From Physella acuta (lineage: Eukaryota; Mollusca; Gastropoda; Physidae): 64,000 nucleotides of DNA. The stretch spans positions 17,501 to 81,500 of the forward strand of contig NW_026733965.1 in the NCBI RefSeq assembly GCF_028476545.1, given 5' to 3'. Positions 21,501 to 29,624 of the stretch are shown piece by piece. The notes under the pieces are model-generated. The model saw only the letters and a program-made list of their open reading frames with translations. It did not search any database and was not told the origin of the DNA. Every line of letters begins with the position of its first letter. Position 1 is the stretch's first letter. Made by a program: the position numbers and the translations under genes.

Positions 21501-23369
21501 GTCGACTAACTTGAACCAGATTCGAACTCGAGACTTGCAGGTTAGCAGTCCAGCTCTCTACCGCTATACCACTCCGTCCCCTACCCTGTACTATACCTGT
21601 CGAATTATCTTAAGACTAAAAAAACTAATTACCTCCTAGGAATCCGTATGTGAAGATGAAAACGCCGATGTTGGGAGAGAAGGTGCTGATGAACAGAGCG
21701 ATAAAAGCAACGACAGCGCCGCTCATGGCGATGGAGCGACAACCCCAGATGTTGACAAGGGCGCTAATCACTGGGCCTGTAGGGGAGATCACGCGTTATG
21801 AACATCACTAGCAGTCATACAATTTTACGACATATTAATAATATTATTACAACAAATACATTGATTACATTCCTTTCGTTTGAAACAACATATTGGCTAA
21901 GCTAGATTTTCTAAATGCAAGGATAATTTCAATAATCTAGCATACTTTATAATAGATCAGAAGAAAATAGTACAGGCAAATCATACAGGCTTTAGCAAGT
22001 TCTGATTATAATAAGTTCGCCACGCCTTGACTAGCAGTAGTTCAACTCCAATTTCTTTTAGGAGTACTTCAGATTCTTCGAACCCAAAACATGGCTTTAA
22101 ATCCATCAATCAGGGTCGGTGCAACAAACTCCCCAGTCAGACTTTAACGTAAGACTTGAACCACAAAACCAACAATGTTTTTACAATACTATTACTTATG
22201 AAAAGTAAGATCGAGGTGGGGGGAGGGGGGGGGGGGGGGAGGAGGGAGACAAATATATCATCAAACCCAAGATTTTGAAAACAATCCTAGCTTTTAGATT
22301 TCTTAAACGCGCCACCAGGCAGGAATTCCTTCTTACAGGTGTATCTAATTTAAGTGTCAACAATCCTTTCTCACAGGTGTATCTAGCTTAAGACTCAACA
22401 ATCTCTTCGTACAGGTGTATCTAATTTAAGTGTCAACAATCCCTTCTTACAGGTGTATCTAACTTAAGTGTCAACAATCCCTTCTTACAGGTGTATCTAA
22501 TTTAAGTGTCAACAATCCTTTCTCACAGGTGTATCTAGCTTAAGACTCAACAATCTCTTCGTACAGGTGTATCTAATTTAAGTGTCAACAATCCTTTCTC
22601 ACAGGTGTATCTAATTTAAGTGTCAACAAACCTTTCTCACAGGTGTATCTAATTAGTGTAAACAGTTCCTTCTTACAGGTGTATCTAACTTTAGACAGTG
22701 TCAACAGTCCTCTCTTACAGGTGTATCTAACTTAAAACTCAATATTCCCTTCTTACATGTGTATCCAGAGACGTGGCGACCCTTCTCGGCGCCAGGGGAC
22801 ACACTTTCAATTTGGCGCCCCCCCCCCCTCCATATATTTTTTTATATTTATAATGCAAAACTGCAGCTAAAATGAGCTTATAATTTTTTTTCAACCCATT
22901 TTGGCGCCCCCCCCCCCTAGGATCGGCGTCCGGGGACATATGTACCCCAGCCCCCTCCCCTCGGTACGCCTCTGGGTATATCTAACTTCAGACAGTATCA
23001 ACAGTACCTTATTATAGGTGTATCTAACTTAAGACAGTGCCAACATTCCCTTGTTACATGTCTATCTAACAACCCCACCCCCCACTCACCGAAGATGAGG
23101 TAAGAACCATTCATGACCGACCCAATCCAAGACGTCTCGCCTTTCCCCGTGCCGAACTCCCTCTGAAACTCCTCGAAGAAGATCCCAAACGAGAAGCAGA
23201 CGCCGTCGACTAGCAGACTGATGGTGAAGGACGAGATGACGACCACCCAGCCCCACCCCCCATCAGGGGGCGGTGTCCGTGTCTGGTTTGTGTTGACCTC
23301 GGGTTGTGTGACGTCATTGTCTGTGTTTGAAGTATTGGATGCTGGGGCTTTTTCACTGGCGCCTCCCAT
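5558..23369 (-). CDS. Monocarboxylate transporter-like protein (MCT / SLC16 family), 11 coding exons
   Basis: Predicted 12-helix major-facilitator transporter of the plasma membrane; the family moves monocarboxylates or related organic solutes, usually with H+, but the substrate here cannot be read from sequence. Coding exons on the - strand: 23369-23090, 21776-21633, 20745-20578, 19922-19756, 14456-14371, 11837-11637, 10906-10728, 8828-8689, 7683-7553, 6682-6556, 5808-5558. Every junction is GT-AG and every phase agrees, giving about 623 residues. Family marks: DGGWGW at residues 36-41 at the start of helix 1; [20 protein letters not shown] at about 157-176 in the helix 4-5 region; a long, poorly conserved cytoplasmic loop at about 225-375; [11 protein letters not shown] near helix 11; helix 12 in the last exon. 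The C-tail is polar with an Asn run. Two coding homopolymers carry one base too many (T8 at 7604-7611, G5 at 6587-6591, + coordinates), so the frame holds only if these are sequencing errors or polymorphisms. Introns are packed with minisatellites and transposons. Confidence 0.9.
5826..6555. repeat. Degenerate ATGACATGT minisatellite filling an MCT intron
   Basis: The whole intron between MCT exons 10 and 11 is a 9-bp-based array. It contains three extra copies (near 6195, 6335 and 6371) of the exon 10 end with its donor: AACTGACCAGCGAG then GACCCAAT or GACCCTAT. Confidence 0.9.
6556..6682 (-). CDS. MCT-like gene, coding exon 10 (helix 11), with one-base homopolymer excess
   Basis: The acceptor follows a C-run (CCCCAG); donor GCTG|GTCAGT. 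Encodes [20 protein letters not shown] and [12 protein letters not shown] run of five G then breaks the frame; with four G it continues [11 protein letters not shown], the expected family sequence, and joins exon 11 in phase. Confidence 0.87.
6800..7010 (-). repeat. SINE type 1, reverse copy in MCT intron
   Basis: Reverse complement carries CGAGACTTTCAGG, GGACTCTGGG and TATGCCCAGCC, all hallmarks of the family. Diverged. Confidence 0.7.
7233..7505 (+). repeat. SINE type 1 copy in MCT intron
   Basis: Good tRNA-like head: GGGGACGCGTGGCCTAAGCG, then TCTCGAGTTCGAATCCGGG, then the core GTCCACCCATTCTGATGGG and GGCGGCTGGGCA. Confidence 0.88.
7553..7683 (-). CDS. MCT-like gene, coding exon 9 (helix 10), with one-base homopolymer excess
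   Basis: Acceptor TTCTATTCCAG, donor ATAG|GTTTGT. Encodes [20 protein letters not shown] and IFVPFF, then the frame slips at a run of eight T (coding sense). With seven T the rest reads [17 protein letters not shown], an excellent MCT match that joins the next exon in phase 1. Confidence 0.85.
7809..8143. mobile_element. hAT-type MITE, family A
   Basis: Ends CAGTGGCGTAG and GCTACGCCATTG, with an exact 8-bp target duplication ATATTTGA on both sides. Contains GTGTCACGGGTGCGGCACTT and TTTTTGCCTTGGTGTCACCC modules. Lies in an MCT intron. Confidence 0.93.
8300..8688. repeat. Minisatellite, about 50-60 bp unit, seeded by the MCT exon 8 donor
   Basis: Six or seven units of GGTTTCAAGGTCGATGGGGT with AAGGTCACCTGGTCAGT. 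In coding sense each holds CTGACCAG|GTGACC, matching the exon 8 end and donor GACCAG|GTGAGC. Confidence 0.9.
8689..8828 (-). CDS. MCT-like gene, coding exon 8 (helices 8-9)
   Basis: Acceptor ATCCCCAG, donor GACCAG|GTGAGC, phase 1 in, phase 0 out. Encodes [18 protein letters not shown] and [20 protein letters not shown]. Both edges of this exon abut minisatellites made from that same edge (8300-8688 and 8829-9990). Confidence 0.92.
8829..9995. repeat. Minisatellite, about 41-bp unit, seeded by the MCT exon 8 acceptor
   Basis: About 23 units of GTAGATGAAAGGTACGAAG with AAACCTAGGGATAGAGGAAG. In coding sense each unit repeats the acceptor and first codons of exon 8 (CCTAG|GTTTCTTCGTACC). Interrupted by a MITE at 9039-9252. 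The long - strand frames here are repeat artefacts. Confidence 0.92.
9039..9252. mobile_element. hAT-type MITE, family B, inside a minisatellite
   Basis: Ends CAGTGTTTCTTCCAGAC and GCCTGGAAGAAACTCTG; exact 8-bp duplication CTAGGGAT. Very similar to the copy at 26658-26857. Confidence 0.95.
9996..10418. other. MCT intron sequence without recognised feature
   Basis: AT-rich, with a loosely repeated AAAGACTGAAAAGAxTCGAATACACA motif. No exon seen. Confidence 0.5.
10419..10675. mobile_element. hAT-type MITE, family A
   Basis: Ends CAGTGGCGTAGCGAGG and CGCTACGCCTCTG; exact 8-bp duplication CCTACAAC. Complete copy with few differences from 32511-32784. Confidence 0.95.
10728..10906 (-). CDS. MCT-like gene, coding exon 7 (end of loop and helix 7)
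   Basis: Acceptor TTAACCCAG, donor ACGG|GTAAGG. Encodes [17 protein letters not shown], then [20 protein letters not shown] and [13 protein letters not shown] (10419-10675) sits about 50 bases past the donor. Confidence 0.9.
11300..11481. mobile_element. hAT-type MITE, family B
   Basis: Ends CAGTGTTTCTTTCAG and CTGAAAGAAACACTG; flanks GGCTCAGT and AGCTCAAT (6 of 8). Upstream, 11040-11072 is a GT/G-rich microsatellite. Confidence 0.85.
11637..11837 (-). CDS. MCT-like gene, coding exon 6 (cytoplasmic loop)
   Basis: Acceptor CAAATTTCAG, donor TTCCA|GTAATT, phase 2 at both ends. Encodes [20 protein letters not shown] and [19 protein letters not shown]; the RKD-FYSGS stretch is typical of MCT loops just before helix 7. 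Confidence 0.88.
12010..13445. repeat. 27-bp minisatellite, about 53 copies, in MCT intron
   Basis: Unit CTGAAATATCGAGGGCGACA followed by CACTATA, with A/G variants. Because 27 is a multiple of three it gives several very long frames on both strands (up to 390 codons) that are not genes. In MCT sense each unit reads TCGATATTTCAG, resembling the nearby exon 6 acceptor CTCAAATTTCAG. Confidence 0.97.
13500..13660. repeat. 13-bp tandem repeat GTCTGTCATAGTT
   Basis: About ten units with A/T changes; related single units recur at 14020-14110. Confidence 0.85.
13682..14012 (+). mobile_element. Possible Helitron-like fragment
   Basis: Begins TCTATATATATAATTCTCTT, contains two AAACAAGCTG.AAACGCG units, and ends with hairpin GCGGCGTATGTTATGCCGC plus GGGCCGGCTCG. 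The usual CTRR end is not clear, so this is tentative. Confidence 0.3.
14371..14456 (-). CDS. MCT-like gene, small coding exon 5 (cytoplasmic loop)
   Basis: An 86-base exon inferred because exon 4 ends phase 0 while exon 6 is open only when entered with two bases. It follows a T-rich stretch ending TTTAAAAG, is open throughout ([16 protein letters not shown], then GLKPQHRS) and ends AGTCG|GTAAGTAG in phase 2, which repairs the frame exactly. There is no conserved motif, as expected for this variable loop. Transcript data would settle it. Confidence 0.65.
14830..15053. mobile_element. hAT-type MITE, family B
   Basis: Ends CAGTATTTATTCCAGAC and GCCTGGAAGAAACCGTG; flanks ACACAGGC and AAACAGGC (7 of 8). 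Contains several long G-runs. Confidence 0.85.
15170..15400. mobile_element. Decayed family B MITE
   Basis: Shares GGCATCTCTGAGACC, an AAATGGAAAC..ATACTTTAACCAGTGCC block and CTGTAAGAAACTCAG with family B, but the ends are eroded. Confidence 0.5.
16284..17600 (+). CDS. LINE ORF1 protein with CCHC zinc knuckle
   Basis: 438 residues from ATG 16284 to TAA 17598-17600; the frame is intact. It holds one knuckle [14 protein letters not shown] (C-x2-C-x4-H-x4-C) at about residues 194-207, after a globular part that starts [19 protein letters not shown], and a polar Ser/Thr/Glu-rich C-terminal third. ORF1 proteins of this type bind the element RNA. I chose this ATG over an upstream in-frame one at 16161 because translation from there would pass through a T-rich leader. 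It matches the ORF1 plan of I/Jockey/Tx1-like LINEs; the clade is not resolved. Confidence 0.85.
   Translation: MSEKYIKRLFLPKFGMAGHAPKTLEIFIEEGFSLATLTADELKRELCMLCSLSPAEFEGLYNYGTLRKWYVTIRSKELYEKMHLKEFHRDLPPGVTSRYRVQRISITHADKSGQRGMLKWLPSKTSDDDIMAILKSISSQDSTPTFKRIDPSNVVQFTISLEKEDVESVPHYIILTNEANKESRVLIILNGRRMQCCHCNTDRHLPKMCEHLRTRALDGVQLVDGQYRAIEPWDANDKEEVREHLSNNRNFLKHWDSYDVDGERQNEMLREARHREVQDAFEVDGQTEAHHTTVAPQQVNESVTETTIEAEAMETIATRNSIVTGSQKDGNHENLEAVDETITNILQDNSSSENITKPLKEIKSSQSMSATKVSGQRSYSQAISSSKNQLPTVKPPQRFVTRAQRDSKPTAGRFGIKRPPPSSPPETDVRKKTPNNSC
17594..17743 (+). pseudogene. LINE ORF2, N-terminal remnant of the endonuclease
   Basis: Starts at ATG 17594 inside the ORF1 stop (ATGCTAA). The 49 codons carry [10 protein letters not shown] and [13 protein letters not shown], the first two blocks of an apurinic-type endonuclease including its catalytic Glu, then stop at 17741-17743. 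Reverse transcriptase is absent; the sequence jumps to 3' region. Confidence 0.88.
18191..18407. mobile_element. hAT-type MITE, family C, in the LINE 3' region
   Basis: 217 bases with inverted ends CAGGGGTCTCCAAACT and AGTTTGGAGACCCCTG; exact 8-bp duplication ATATATGC. The paralogous LINE copy at 52440-52480 has the unoccupied site with one ATATATGC. Confidence 0.97.
18845..19193 (-). repeat. SINE type 2, dimeric (two tRNA-like heads)
   Basis: In - sense: head 1 GGCGTGGTCGAGTCGGTAAA with TCTCGAGTTCAAACCC, body, then a second head ending near GGCAGATAGGGTTCGATCC. The same arrangement occurs at 34550-34890 and 35700-36095. Confidence 0.85.
19196..19706 (-). mobile_element. hAT DNA transposon remnant with one terminal inverted repeat and transposase fragment
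   Basis: Its 5' end in - sense is CAGGGATCGGCAACCTGCGA, then CTCGCGAGCCACATGCGGCT, matching MITE family D. Downstream (about 19500-19200) degenerate coding reads [18 protein letters not shown], a stretch typical of hAT transposases of the GTF2IRD2/ZBED type, then [14 protein letters not shown]. Several stops and shifts; the left part is lost, next to a SINE. Confidence 0.8.
19756..19922 (-). CDS. MCT-like gene, coding exon 4 (helix 6 and start of loop)
   Basis: Acceptor TTTCTGGCAG, donor AACAG|GTAAGA, ends phase 0. Encodes [20 protein letters not shown], helix 6, then an acidic and polar stretch ending YFEQEKQ. Confidence 0.88.
20170..20510. repeat. Minisatellite, about 34-bp unit, 9 copies, in MCT intron
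   Basis: Unit CTCTTTATAGGCTACATGGC followed by CCAGTCAATCTAAG. It does not copy a splice site. Confidence 0.9.
20578..20745 (-). CDS. MCT-like gene, coding exon 3 (helices 4-5)
   Basis: Acceptor CTCAACAG, donor GGAG|GTAAGC, phase 1 at both ends. Encodes [19 protein letters not shown] followed by [17 protein letters not shown], the second conserved MCT motif, and ends KAFGWRG. A minisatellite made of copies of this exon's start lies just upstream (20746-21090). Confidence 0.92.
20746..21095. repeat. Minisatellite, about 36-bp unit, seeded by the MCT exon 3 acceptor
   Basis: Eight or nine units of CAGGTATATCAGACCAAAGC followed by CAATACCTGTTAAATA. In coding sense these reproduce TTAACAG|GTATTGGCTTTGG, the acceptor and first codons of exon 3. 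Confidence 0.93.
21148..21355 (+). repeat. SINE type 1, decayed forward copy
   Basis: GGGACGGCGTGGTCACGAGG head and GAGTACCTGACATTTG remain; the core is poor. Confidence 0.6.
21368..21583 (-). repeat. SINE type 1, reverse copy
   Basis: In - sense: GGGGACGGAGTGGTATAGCG, TCTCGAGTTCGAATCTGG, GATGGGTACCTAACTCACGT and GGGAAAGTAAAGGTGGCT. Good copy. Confidence 0.9.
21633..21776 (-). CDS. MCT-like gene, coding exon 2 (helices 2-3)
   Basis: Acceptor CCCCTACAG, donor GGAG|GTAATT, phase 1 at both ends. Encodes [19 protein letters not shown] and [16 protein letters not shown], which align with the helix 2-3 region of MCTs. Confidence 0.9.
21840..22220. other. MCT intron sequence without recognised feature
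   Basis: AT-rich; ends in a G-rich run at 22214-22250. No exon seen. Confidence 0.5.
22320..23072. repeat. Minisatellite, about 39-bp unit, about 14 copies, in MCT intron 1
   Basis: Unit TTACAGGTGTATCTAATTTA followed by AGTGTCAACAATCCCTTC, interrupted by a MITE at 22766-22974. It begins about 18 bases after the exon 1 donor. Confidence 0.93.
22766..22974. mobile_element. hAT-type MITE, family A, inside a minisatellite
   Basis: Ends CAGAGACGTGGCGACC and CGGTACGCCTCTG; flanks TGTGTATC and GGTATATC (6 of 8). A shorter variant lacking the GTGTCACC modules, like 27878-28168. Confidence 0.85.
23090..23369 (-). CDS. MCT-like gene, coding exon 1 (start codon, helix 1)
   Basis: ATG at 23369-23367. 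The polar N-terminus is followed by [14 protein letters not shown], the helix 1 signature of the family, then [18 protein letters not shown]. The exon ends phase 1 at CTTCG|GTGAGT. No in-frame upstream ATG was seen nearby. Confidence 0.9.
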
Positions 23370-23584
23370 TTCTTGAAAGAAAATGATTAGTTGAGTTTTA
23401 ATTAACGTCCTTTATTCATATATTTTTCTTTTAGCAATTAACTTTGTGAGCAGTACAGAGTGTATATTTTAAATTTTATTGGTTCAAAGAAATGTTACTT
23501 TAAAAAAAAAGTTAATACAGATTTTTAATCCTTGTGTAGATCTAAGACAATTGCTATCATATTTAGAATCTGAGTTAAGACAAT

Positions 23585-24390
23585 GTGACGTCGCTAACAG
23601 ATTTAGAACCTTTGTGTAGATTTAAGACAATAGTACATAGCTAAGTGATTTATAGCCCTTGAATTGGGCTAAGGCAATAGGATGTCGCTTACAGATTTAT
23701 AGCCCGTGAGTAGAACTAAAACAAAGGGGCCTCGCTAACAGTTTTGTTCCCTTGAATAGAACTGATGCAATGGGGCCTCACTAAGATTTTTAGAACCCTT
23801 GAATTGAGCTAAAACAATGGGACCTCACTAACAGATTCAAAACCCTTGAGCTAATACAAAGGGACCTCATTAACAGATTTAGAACCCTTGTGTAGAACTA
23901 AAACAATGGGACGTCACTAACAGATTTAGAACCCTTTAATTAAGCTAAGACAATGGGATCTCACTAACAGATTTAGAACCCTTGAATTGAGCTAAAACAA
24001 TGGGACCTCACTAACAGATTTAGAACCCTTGAATTGAGCTAAAGCAATGGGACCTCACTAACAGATTTAGAACCCTTTTGTAGAAGTAAAACAATGTGAC
24101 CTCACTAACAGATTTAGAACCCTTTTGTAGAACTAAAACAATGGGACCTCACTAACAGATTTAGAACCCTTGAATTGAGCTAAAACAATGGGACCTCACT
24201 AACAGATTTAGAACCCTTGAATTGAACTAAAACAATGGGACCTCACTAAAAGATTTCGAATCCTTGAGTAGAACTAAAACAATGGGACGTCACTAACAGA
24301 TTTAGAACCCTTGAACTAAAACAATGGGATCTCACTAACAGATTTAGAACCCTTGAGCTAAAACAATGGGACCTCACTAACATGCTTTAA
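23585..24390. repeat. 46-47 bp minisatellite, about 17 copies, upstream of MCT start codon
   Basis: Unit AACAGATTTAGAACCCTTGA, then ATTGAGCTAAAACAATGGGA, then CCTCACT. Lies 220-1020 bases 5' of the ATG, so within or near the MCT promoter or 5' leader. Confidence 0.95.
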
Positions 24391-25017
24391 CACTCGCGTC
24401 CCTCATGTTTGAAGCGTGACCAGGTTTCTAGGTCACGTGAGATCAGCTGTACCCAATCACACACCGCGGTGCAAGCAGGTTCACGGAGTTATCACCCGTG
24501 GTTATCTCCCTTTTTATTATCGCCCTTAATTTATCGATGGTTATCTCTCATTGATTTATCACCTGGTATCTTCTTACATTCTTTTTGGTCCCGGATTATT
24601 TTATGACATAACGACGTGATAGAGATCTTGTGTTCTAAAACTTTCACGCTGTTTTCTTTCCGAAACTTTGTACTGGTATGTTTTCTTTCCGAAACTTTGT
24701 ACGGGATCACTTTTGAATCCTGCACTAAAAATGCCTTTCTCAAAGCGACGTAGTTAGGCGTTAGGGTACTGTCAGGAATGTCCTTCCCCTTACGGTAACA
24801 ATGTAGGTGCACATTGCGAAATGCGTGCACTGAACATAGTGACAACTTTCCGATTAAGGTAGTAGTTAATCTAGAAATGTCCAAATTAACCGAGAATTTA
24901 ATATGGCGTGTCCAGTTGCGTAAAATAAGTTCCATTTTCATACCTGACGTTTCAAAGAGCAGATGAAGTAGAGTTTGTGTTTCTTGACCTTGCCTGGATT
25001 CCGGGGGAACATTATGT
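24391..25017. other. Sequence upstream of MCT without recognised gene
   Basis: A 169-codon - strand frame (24531-25040) shows no recognisable motif and runs into a SINE. It may include the MCT promoter; no reliable core element was identified. Confidence 0.4.
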
Positions 25018-25168
25018 CGAGCCGCCTTTACTTTCCCCAAAGAATGTCAGGTACACATTAAAGCTGGATGAACTCAGGGACGACATGTAGACTCAAGTTC
25101 CACATTCGAACTCGAGTCTTTCTGGGTAGCAGTCGAGCGCTTTACCACCCAACCACACCGTCCCATCA
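25018..25168 (-). repeat. SINE type 1, reverse partial copy
   Basis: Head TGGTAAAGCGCTCGACTGCT and CTCGAGTTCGAATGTGG (in - sense), truncated after the core. Confidence 0.8.
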
Positions 25169-25454
25169 AGTTGAATTCCTTAACTAATTATAGCTATATT
25201 GATTATTAATTGCATAAGACAGCAGCCAGGATAATGGATGACACCTCATTTATCTTAGAGTTTAGTACTAGTAAGTCTAAGACACTTCATTACCTTACCA
25301 GTAGTCATTAACCCTAATTACGCCGCTGTTCAAAAATACATTGAAAAATTAGCAAGAATATCTTACTATCAGCCTCTTTTAGTTCCAGGATCTGTCTAAA
25401 GTTTAAGCAATCGCACACGTCTTATATAGGCCTAACACCAAATGATATAGCGTG

Positions 25455-25665
25455 GTCAGAGTTTCAGGCATCTCTTCGGGGGTGAGGGGGGGGGGGGGGT
25501 CCGCAATCCCGAAGAAAGTCTCCCCCCCCCTCCCCGAACACGAAATGGAACACATAGAAAACATATACATTTACACCAGTGCCTGTCCCCCCAAAAAATG
25601 TAGTCCGCCCCCCCCCCTTCTTCGAAAATATATTTAAAAAAAACCTCCTCATCCCGCCCCGTCGA
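25455..25665. mobile_element. Decayed family B MITE
   Basis: CAGAGTTTCAGGCATCTCTTC at the left, then AAATGGAACACATAGAAAAC and C-runs; the right end is eroded. Confidence 0.6.
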
Positions 25666-26094
25666 ATTTGGATTTTATTTATATTTTTTTTCCACAAAAA
25701 TTCTGCTTTCAAAAAACTTTGCATAAGAACATAACATCACTAAGTATAATATGTTACAATTTTTGTATAATACCATACATGCATGGTCCACATAGAACTA
25801 ACACAATCCGATATCGATATACAATACGTGCAAGTCTGCAAATATCGAATCCTAAGTTCATTGAACCTAAGTGCACTCTTAAGGGACATAAAGCAATTTC
25901 AAGCGAGATAGCATGACGATTCATATTACAGCAAGAGAAGACAAAGTTCTGATCGTACATGAACTAGCAGAGTGCTAATTGTTATCGATATTGATAAACA
26001 AAGCGTCATCGATTACAATCGATACTGAGTCACTAATCAGACGAGTGTCGTCTGCACGGTGACCTTACCGTGACCCCCACGTGACCCGACGGAG

Positions 26095-26300
26095 TGAAAA
26101 TTTTCCATTCAGCGGAAAGTTGTTGTGGGCTGTTTTAAGGCACACCCCCTCCCCTACTGGAAGAAGAATTGTTGTGGGCTGTTTTAAGGCACCCCCCCCA
26201 ACCACCACCACAAACTGGAAGCATAATTTGTTGTGGGCTGCCCCCCCCCTCCACCCGGCCGCAGAATTTGTTGTGGGCTGTTTTAAAGCATTCCTTCCCC
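26095..26300. repeat. Tandem repeat with GTTGTGGGCTGTTTTAAGGC core
   Basis: Four units of about 60 bases separated by C-rich spacers. The next 200 bases (26335-26530) are G-rich AxGGGGGTGG sequence with quadruplex potential. Confidence 0.85.
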
Positions 26301-26657
26301 CACCCCACCCATGGGTAAAATGAGGTAAAAAATGGGAGGGGGCGAGGTGGAGGCGAGTGGGTGGGGTAGAGGTGGGGGTCAAAATGGGGGAGGAGGTGGG
26401 GGTGGGTATGGCGTAGAGATGGAGGTGGGGTTGAAATGGGTGTGGAGATGGGGTTGGGGTGGAAATGGGGTGGAAATGGTGATAGAGAATTGGGGGTGGA
26501 GGTGGAGGAGTTGGTGGGGTGGGGTGGATTTGGAATACATTACATCAACGTCGCAAACCTAAGTTAATAAAGAAGAAACTTTATTTAAGATTAAGAAGGG
26601 TATCGCCAATAAGGTAATTAAAATAAAAACGATTTAAAAAATCAAACAGCTAGTTAC

Positions 26658-26857
26658 CAGTGTTTCTTCCAGACTTTTTTCTCCGGGGGGGCACTTGAAA
26701 TCTTCGGGGGGGCGGTAAACTTTCTTCGGGGGGGCGGACACTGTTAAAAGTATATATTTTCTATATAAATTATATAAATTTTATTTCGTTCGGGGGGGCG
26801 GTAAAAAATTTTCGGGGGGGCTTCGCCCCCCCGAAGAGATGCCTGGAAGAAACTCTG
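26658..26857. mobile_element. hAT-type MITE, family B (young copy)
   Basis: Ends CAGTGTTTCTTCCAGAC and GCCTGGAAGAAACTCTG; exact 8-bp duplication CTAGTTAC. Nearly identical to 9039-9252 except G-run lengths. Confidence 0.96.
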
Positions 26858-26865
26858 CTAGTTAC

Positions 26866-27540
26866 CTTGTTACAACTTGTGCACTGGCGAAGACAATTAT
26901 GCGAAACATCCAGTGTACATTACATACGAACAACCTTTACTACTATCCTCATCACAAAATTTGATCTCACACTTTAGTGGTCGTGAATTTAAATTTTCAT
27001 AAATTATGTAAAAACTTTTATCTTTCCCTATTTTAGAACCCACTTAAAATGTAAGCGCTTTAATCCATAGAATTGTAGAATACCCGACTGCAATGAATTT
27101 ATAAAACTATGTCTAAATTTGTTTAGGTCTACACAACAAACATCCATCGATCAATCACTGAACCTGTGTTTCAAGCTTTCGCTACCAGGTAATTGTAACA
27201 CCTGTATAACACACCTGGTATCAAATTTCTACCTGCAAGACATTCACCCTTACAAGGATTCCCTTACATTTTCCGAGAATAAAAATTTGTAATTGAAAAG
27301 TTTTAAGAAAATTGTGACGACCATTGTAATGTTGATGATATTCCCGATGGTTCATTTCTATAAATAGCACATCAAAATGATGCAATAATTGCGCAATGAA
27401 ATTCTCAAAAAATCAATGTGAAATGAGTGTAATCTAAAGGATTTTTAATTAGTAATGGGCGGGGTAGGGGAGGGATGTTTAGGGCTAGATCTTACTTTCG
27501 TACTTTGCCATTTTGTAGCTATTTCATCTAAGTAGGACCC
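26866..27540. other. AT-rich intergenic DNA
   Basis: No exon, repeat family or RNA gene recognised. A G22 run and a C20-type run follow at 27555-27574 and 27662-27680. Confidence 0.5.
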
Positions 27541-27877
27541 TGAACTGCAAAGTGGGGGGGGGGGGGGGGGGGGGCACCGAACGAGAAATACTCTTTCTTA
27601 AACTGGTAAATCAGAAACCAGTTTTCAAATTCTGACGATGAATAGCACAATCCCCTTCTTTCTCCCCCCCCCCCCCCCCATCTCCTCCAAACGAGTTTGA
27701 TATAATTCACCCATATCAAACGTACCAAACCTCAGTTTCTGGTTAAAAAGAGAGAAGAAAAGTTAAGAGAAAAATACTACACAGATGCGAGTATCGAAAG
27801 GTAATTCGTGTGAAGATTAGAAAATTGTATACTTGTGAATAATTACAAAGAGAGTTAATTAAATGATACATGAAGCG

Positions 27878-28168
27878 CAGAGGCGTAGCGACCCTTCCCG
27901 GCGCCCGGGGACAAACTTTCAATTTGGCGCCCCCCATCGGGAGCAAATTTTCAATTTGCACCCACCCTTTTCAACTTTTCGATTTGCATCCCCCTCAACT
28001 TTTCGATTTGCACCCACCCCCCCCCCCCCCCCCTCAAACTGCAAAAATGCAGCTAAGTTGACATTTTAATTTGTTTTTACAACCCATTTTGGCGCCCCCT
28101 AAGGTCGGCGCCCGGGGACATATGTCCCCCCCCCCCTGCCCCCCCCCCCCCTCTTTGCTACGCCTCTG
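27878..28168. mobile_element. hAT-type MITE, family A (short variant)
   Basis: Ends CAGAGGCGTAGCGACCC and GCTACGCCTCTG; flanks ATGAAGCG and ATGAAGAA (6 of 8). Shares ACAACCCATTTTGGCGCCCC with 22766-22974. Confidence 0.88.
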
Positions 28169-28940
28169 ATGAAGAAAGTTTTTAAAAATGTTCTTTTAAG
28201 ATCGAGTCTTGTTAGCGCTAGAAAGTCAAAAGAACAATCCTTTTTTTTTTGTTTCGATAATTTTCACCATTTCTCAATTAGACCAATCATCCTATCCCTG
28301 TTGTACAAGTCCTATCACAATAAAGATTGTCATGGTGTCTCTACCACGGTCACGTACCTACTTAACCTTTTAACTGACACACTGATATTGTAATTAGATT
28401 CCTATACACGATGGAAGTTTGTGCAATACTATGTAGAATGAATCACTATATATGACTATGTAAAATTAAGATTGAACAGCACTATATACGGTAATGGAAA
28501 ATAGAATAACACTATATAGATCAATGACGAATGAATCACTATATATGACTATGTAAGATTACTATGTAAGAAAAAAATTTCATTTGTTTGAATGCAGCTT
28601 TATAGGACTAGTATGAATCAGAACTAAAAAATGAAGTTCAGTTCGTTTTTTTTTTTAAACTAGGGCCTACTACTAGTTTTTGTTAGTGTTTAGTTTAGAT
28701 CGGATATTTGATCGATATTCTTGACGGATTAGAAATATCGTTTGGTAGGTCTACCTACACTATTAAGGAAATGTATCCCCTTTTAGACAAAATACGTAAA
28801 AGAAAAAAAAATTAGACAAAGAAGGTCTAAATTTAATGCTGATATCAGTTTAGTCAACACTAAAGGAAAACAGCTTTTCTTTACCCCTGTCGTCATTTTA
28901 TTTTCGAGTCATAATAAAGTGGGAATGCACTTTCCCATTA
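28169..28940. other. AT-rich intergenic DNA with weak direct repeats
   Basis: Contains three loose copies of GAATxACTATATATGACTATGTA at 28438-28570. No gene recognised. Confidence 0.5.
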
Positions 28941-28941
28941 T

Positions 28942-29056
<115 letters not shown>

Positions 29057-29624
29057 TATTTATAAGCAGCAAGTGTACTTTATAGAAACATACATGGCGG
29101 AGGTTATAAAATTCATCTAAACCCTCTTAATATTAATCTTTAGGCCTACACTAAAATAAAAAGAAATGTTTCAATTTTATTTTTACTTTAAATAAAACGT
29201 TTAAGTTTCCAGAAATTACATCATATGGTGTCGATACAGTTTACCTAAACATTATTAAAAAATTAAATAAAAATAAAAATTAATGACATTGTGTAAAACT
29301 TTTAATATTAATACACTACTATATTATCAATATTATTATATATTTTTATATAACCTTGTAGTCAGTGCAACGTTGTTTACAATTAATGTGTTTGCAACTT
29401 TAATGAAGACCAATAGTCAAAACATTATTTTAAAAAATAATTAATTTAGGTGTTTAAAATAATTTTTCGCTAGTAATGAAAACAGGTACTAAACCAGAGC
29501 CTACCTTATCACAGCCGACCCTTCGATTATCCAAGTGAGAATGCTAGGCCTAATTTGTAGCGGTCACAAAAGTAGGCTTAGTCGTACAAGGTGTTGGTCT
29601 ACATAACACAGGTCATTGCTGTCG

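Noticed and set aside
24531-25040. 169-codon - strand gene upstream of MCT
   Set aside because: No recognisable motif, ends inside a SINE and low-complexity context; no splice or coding evidence.
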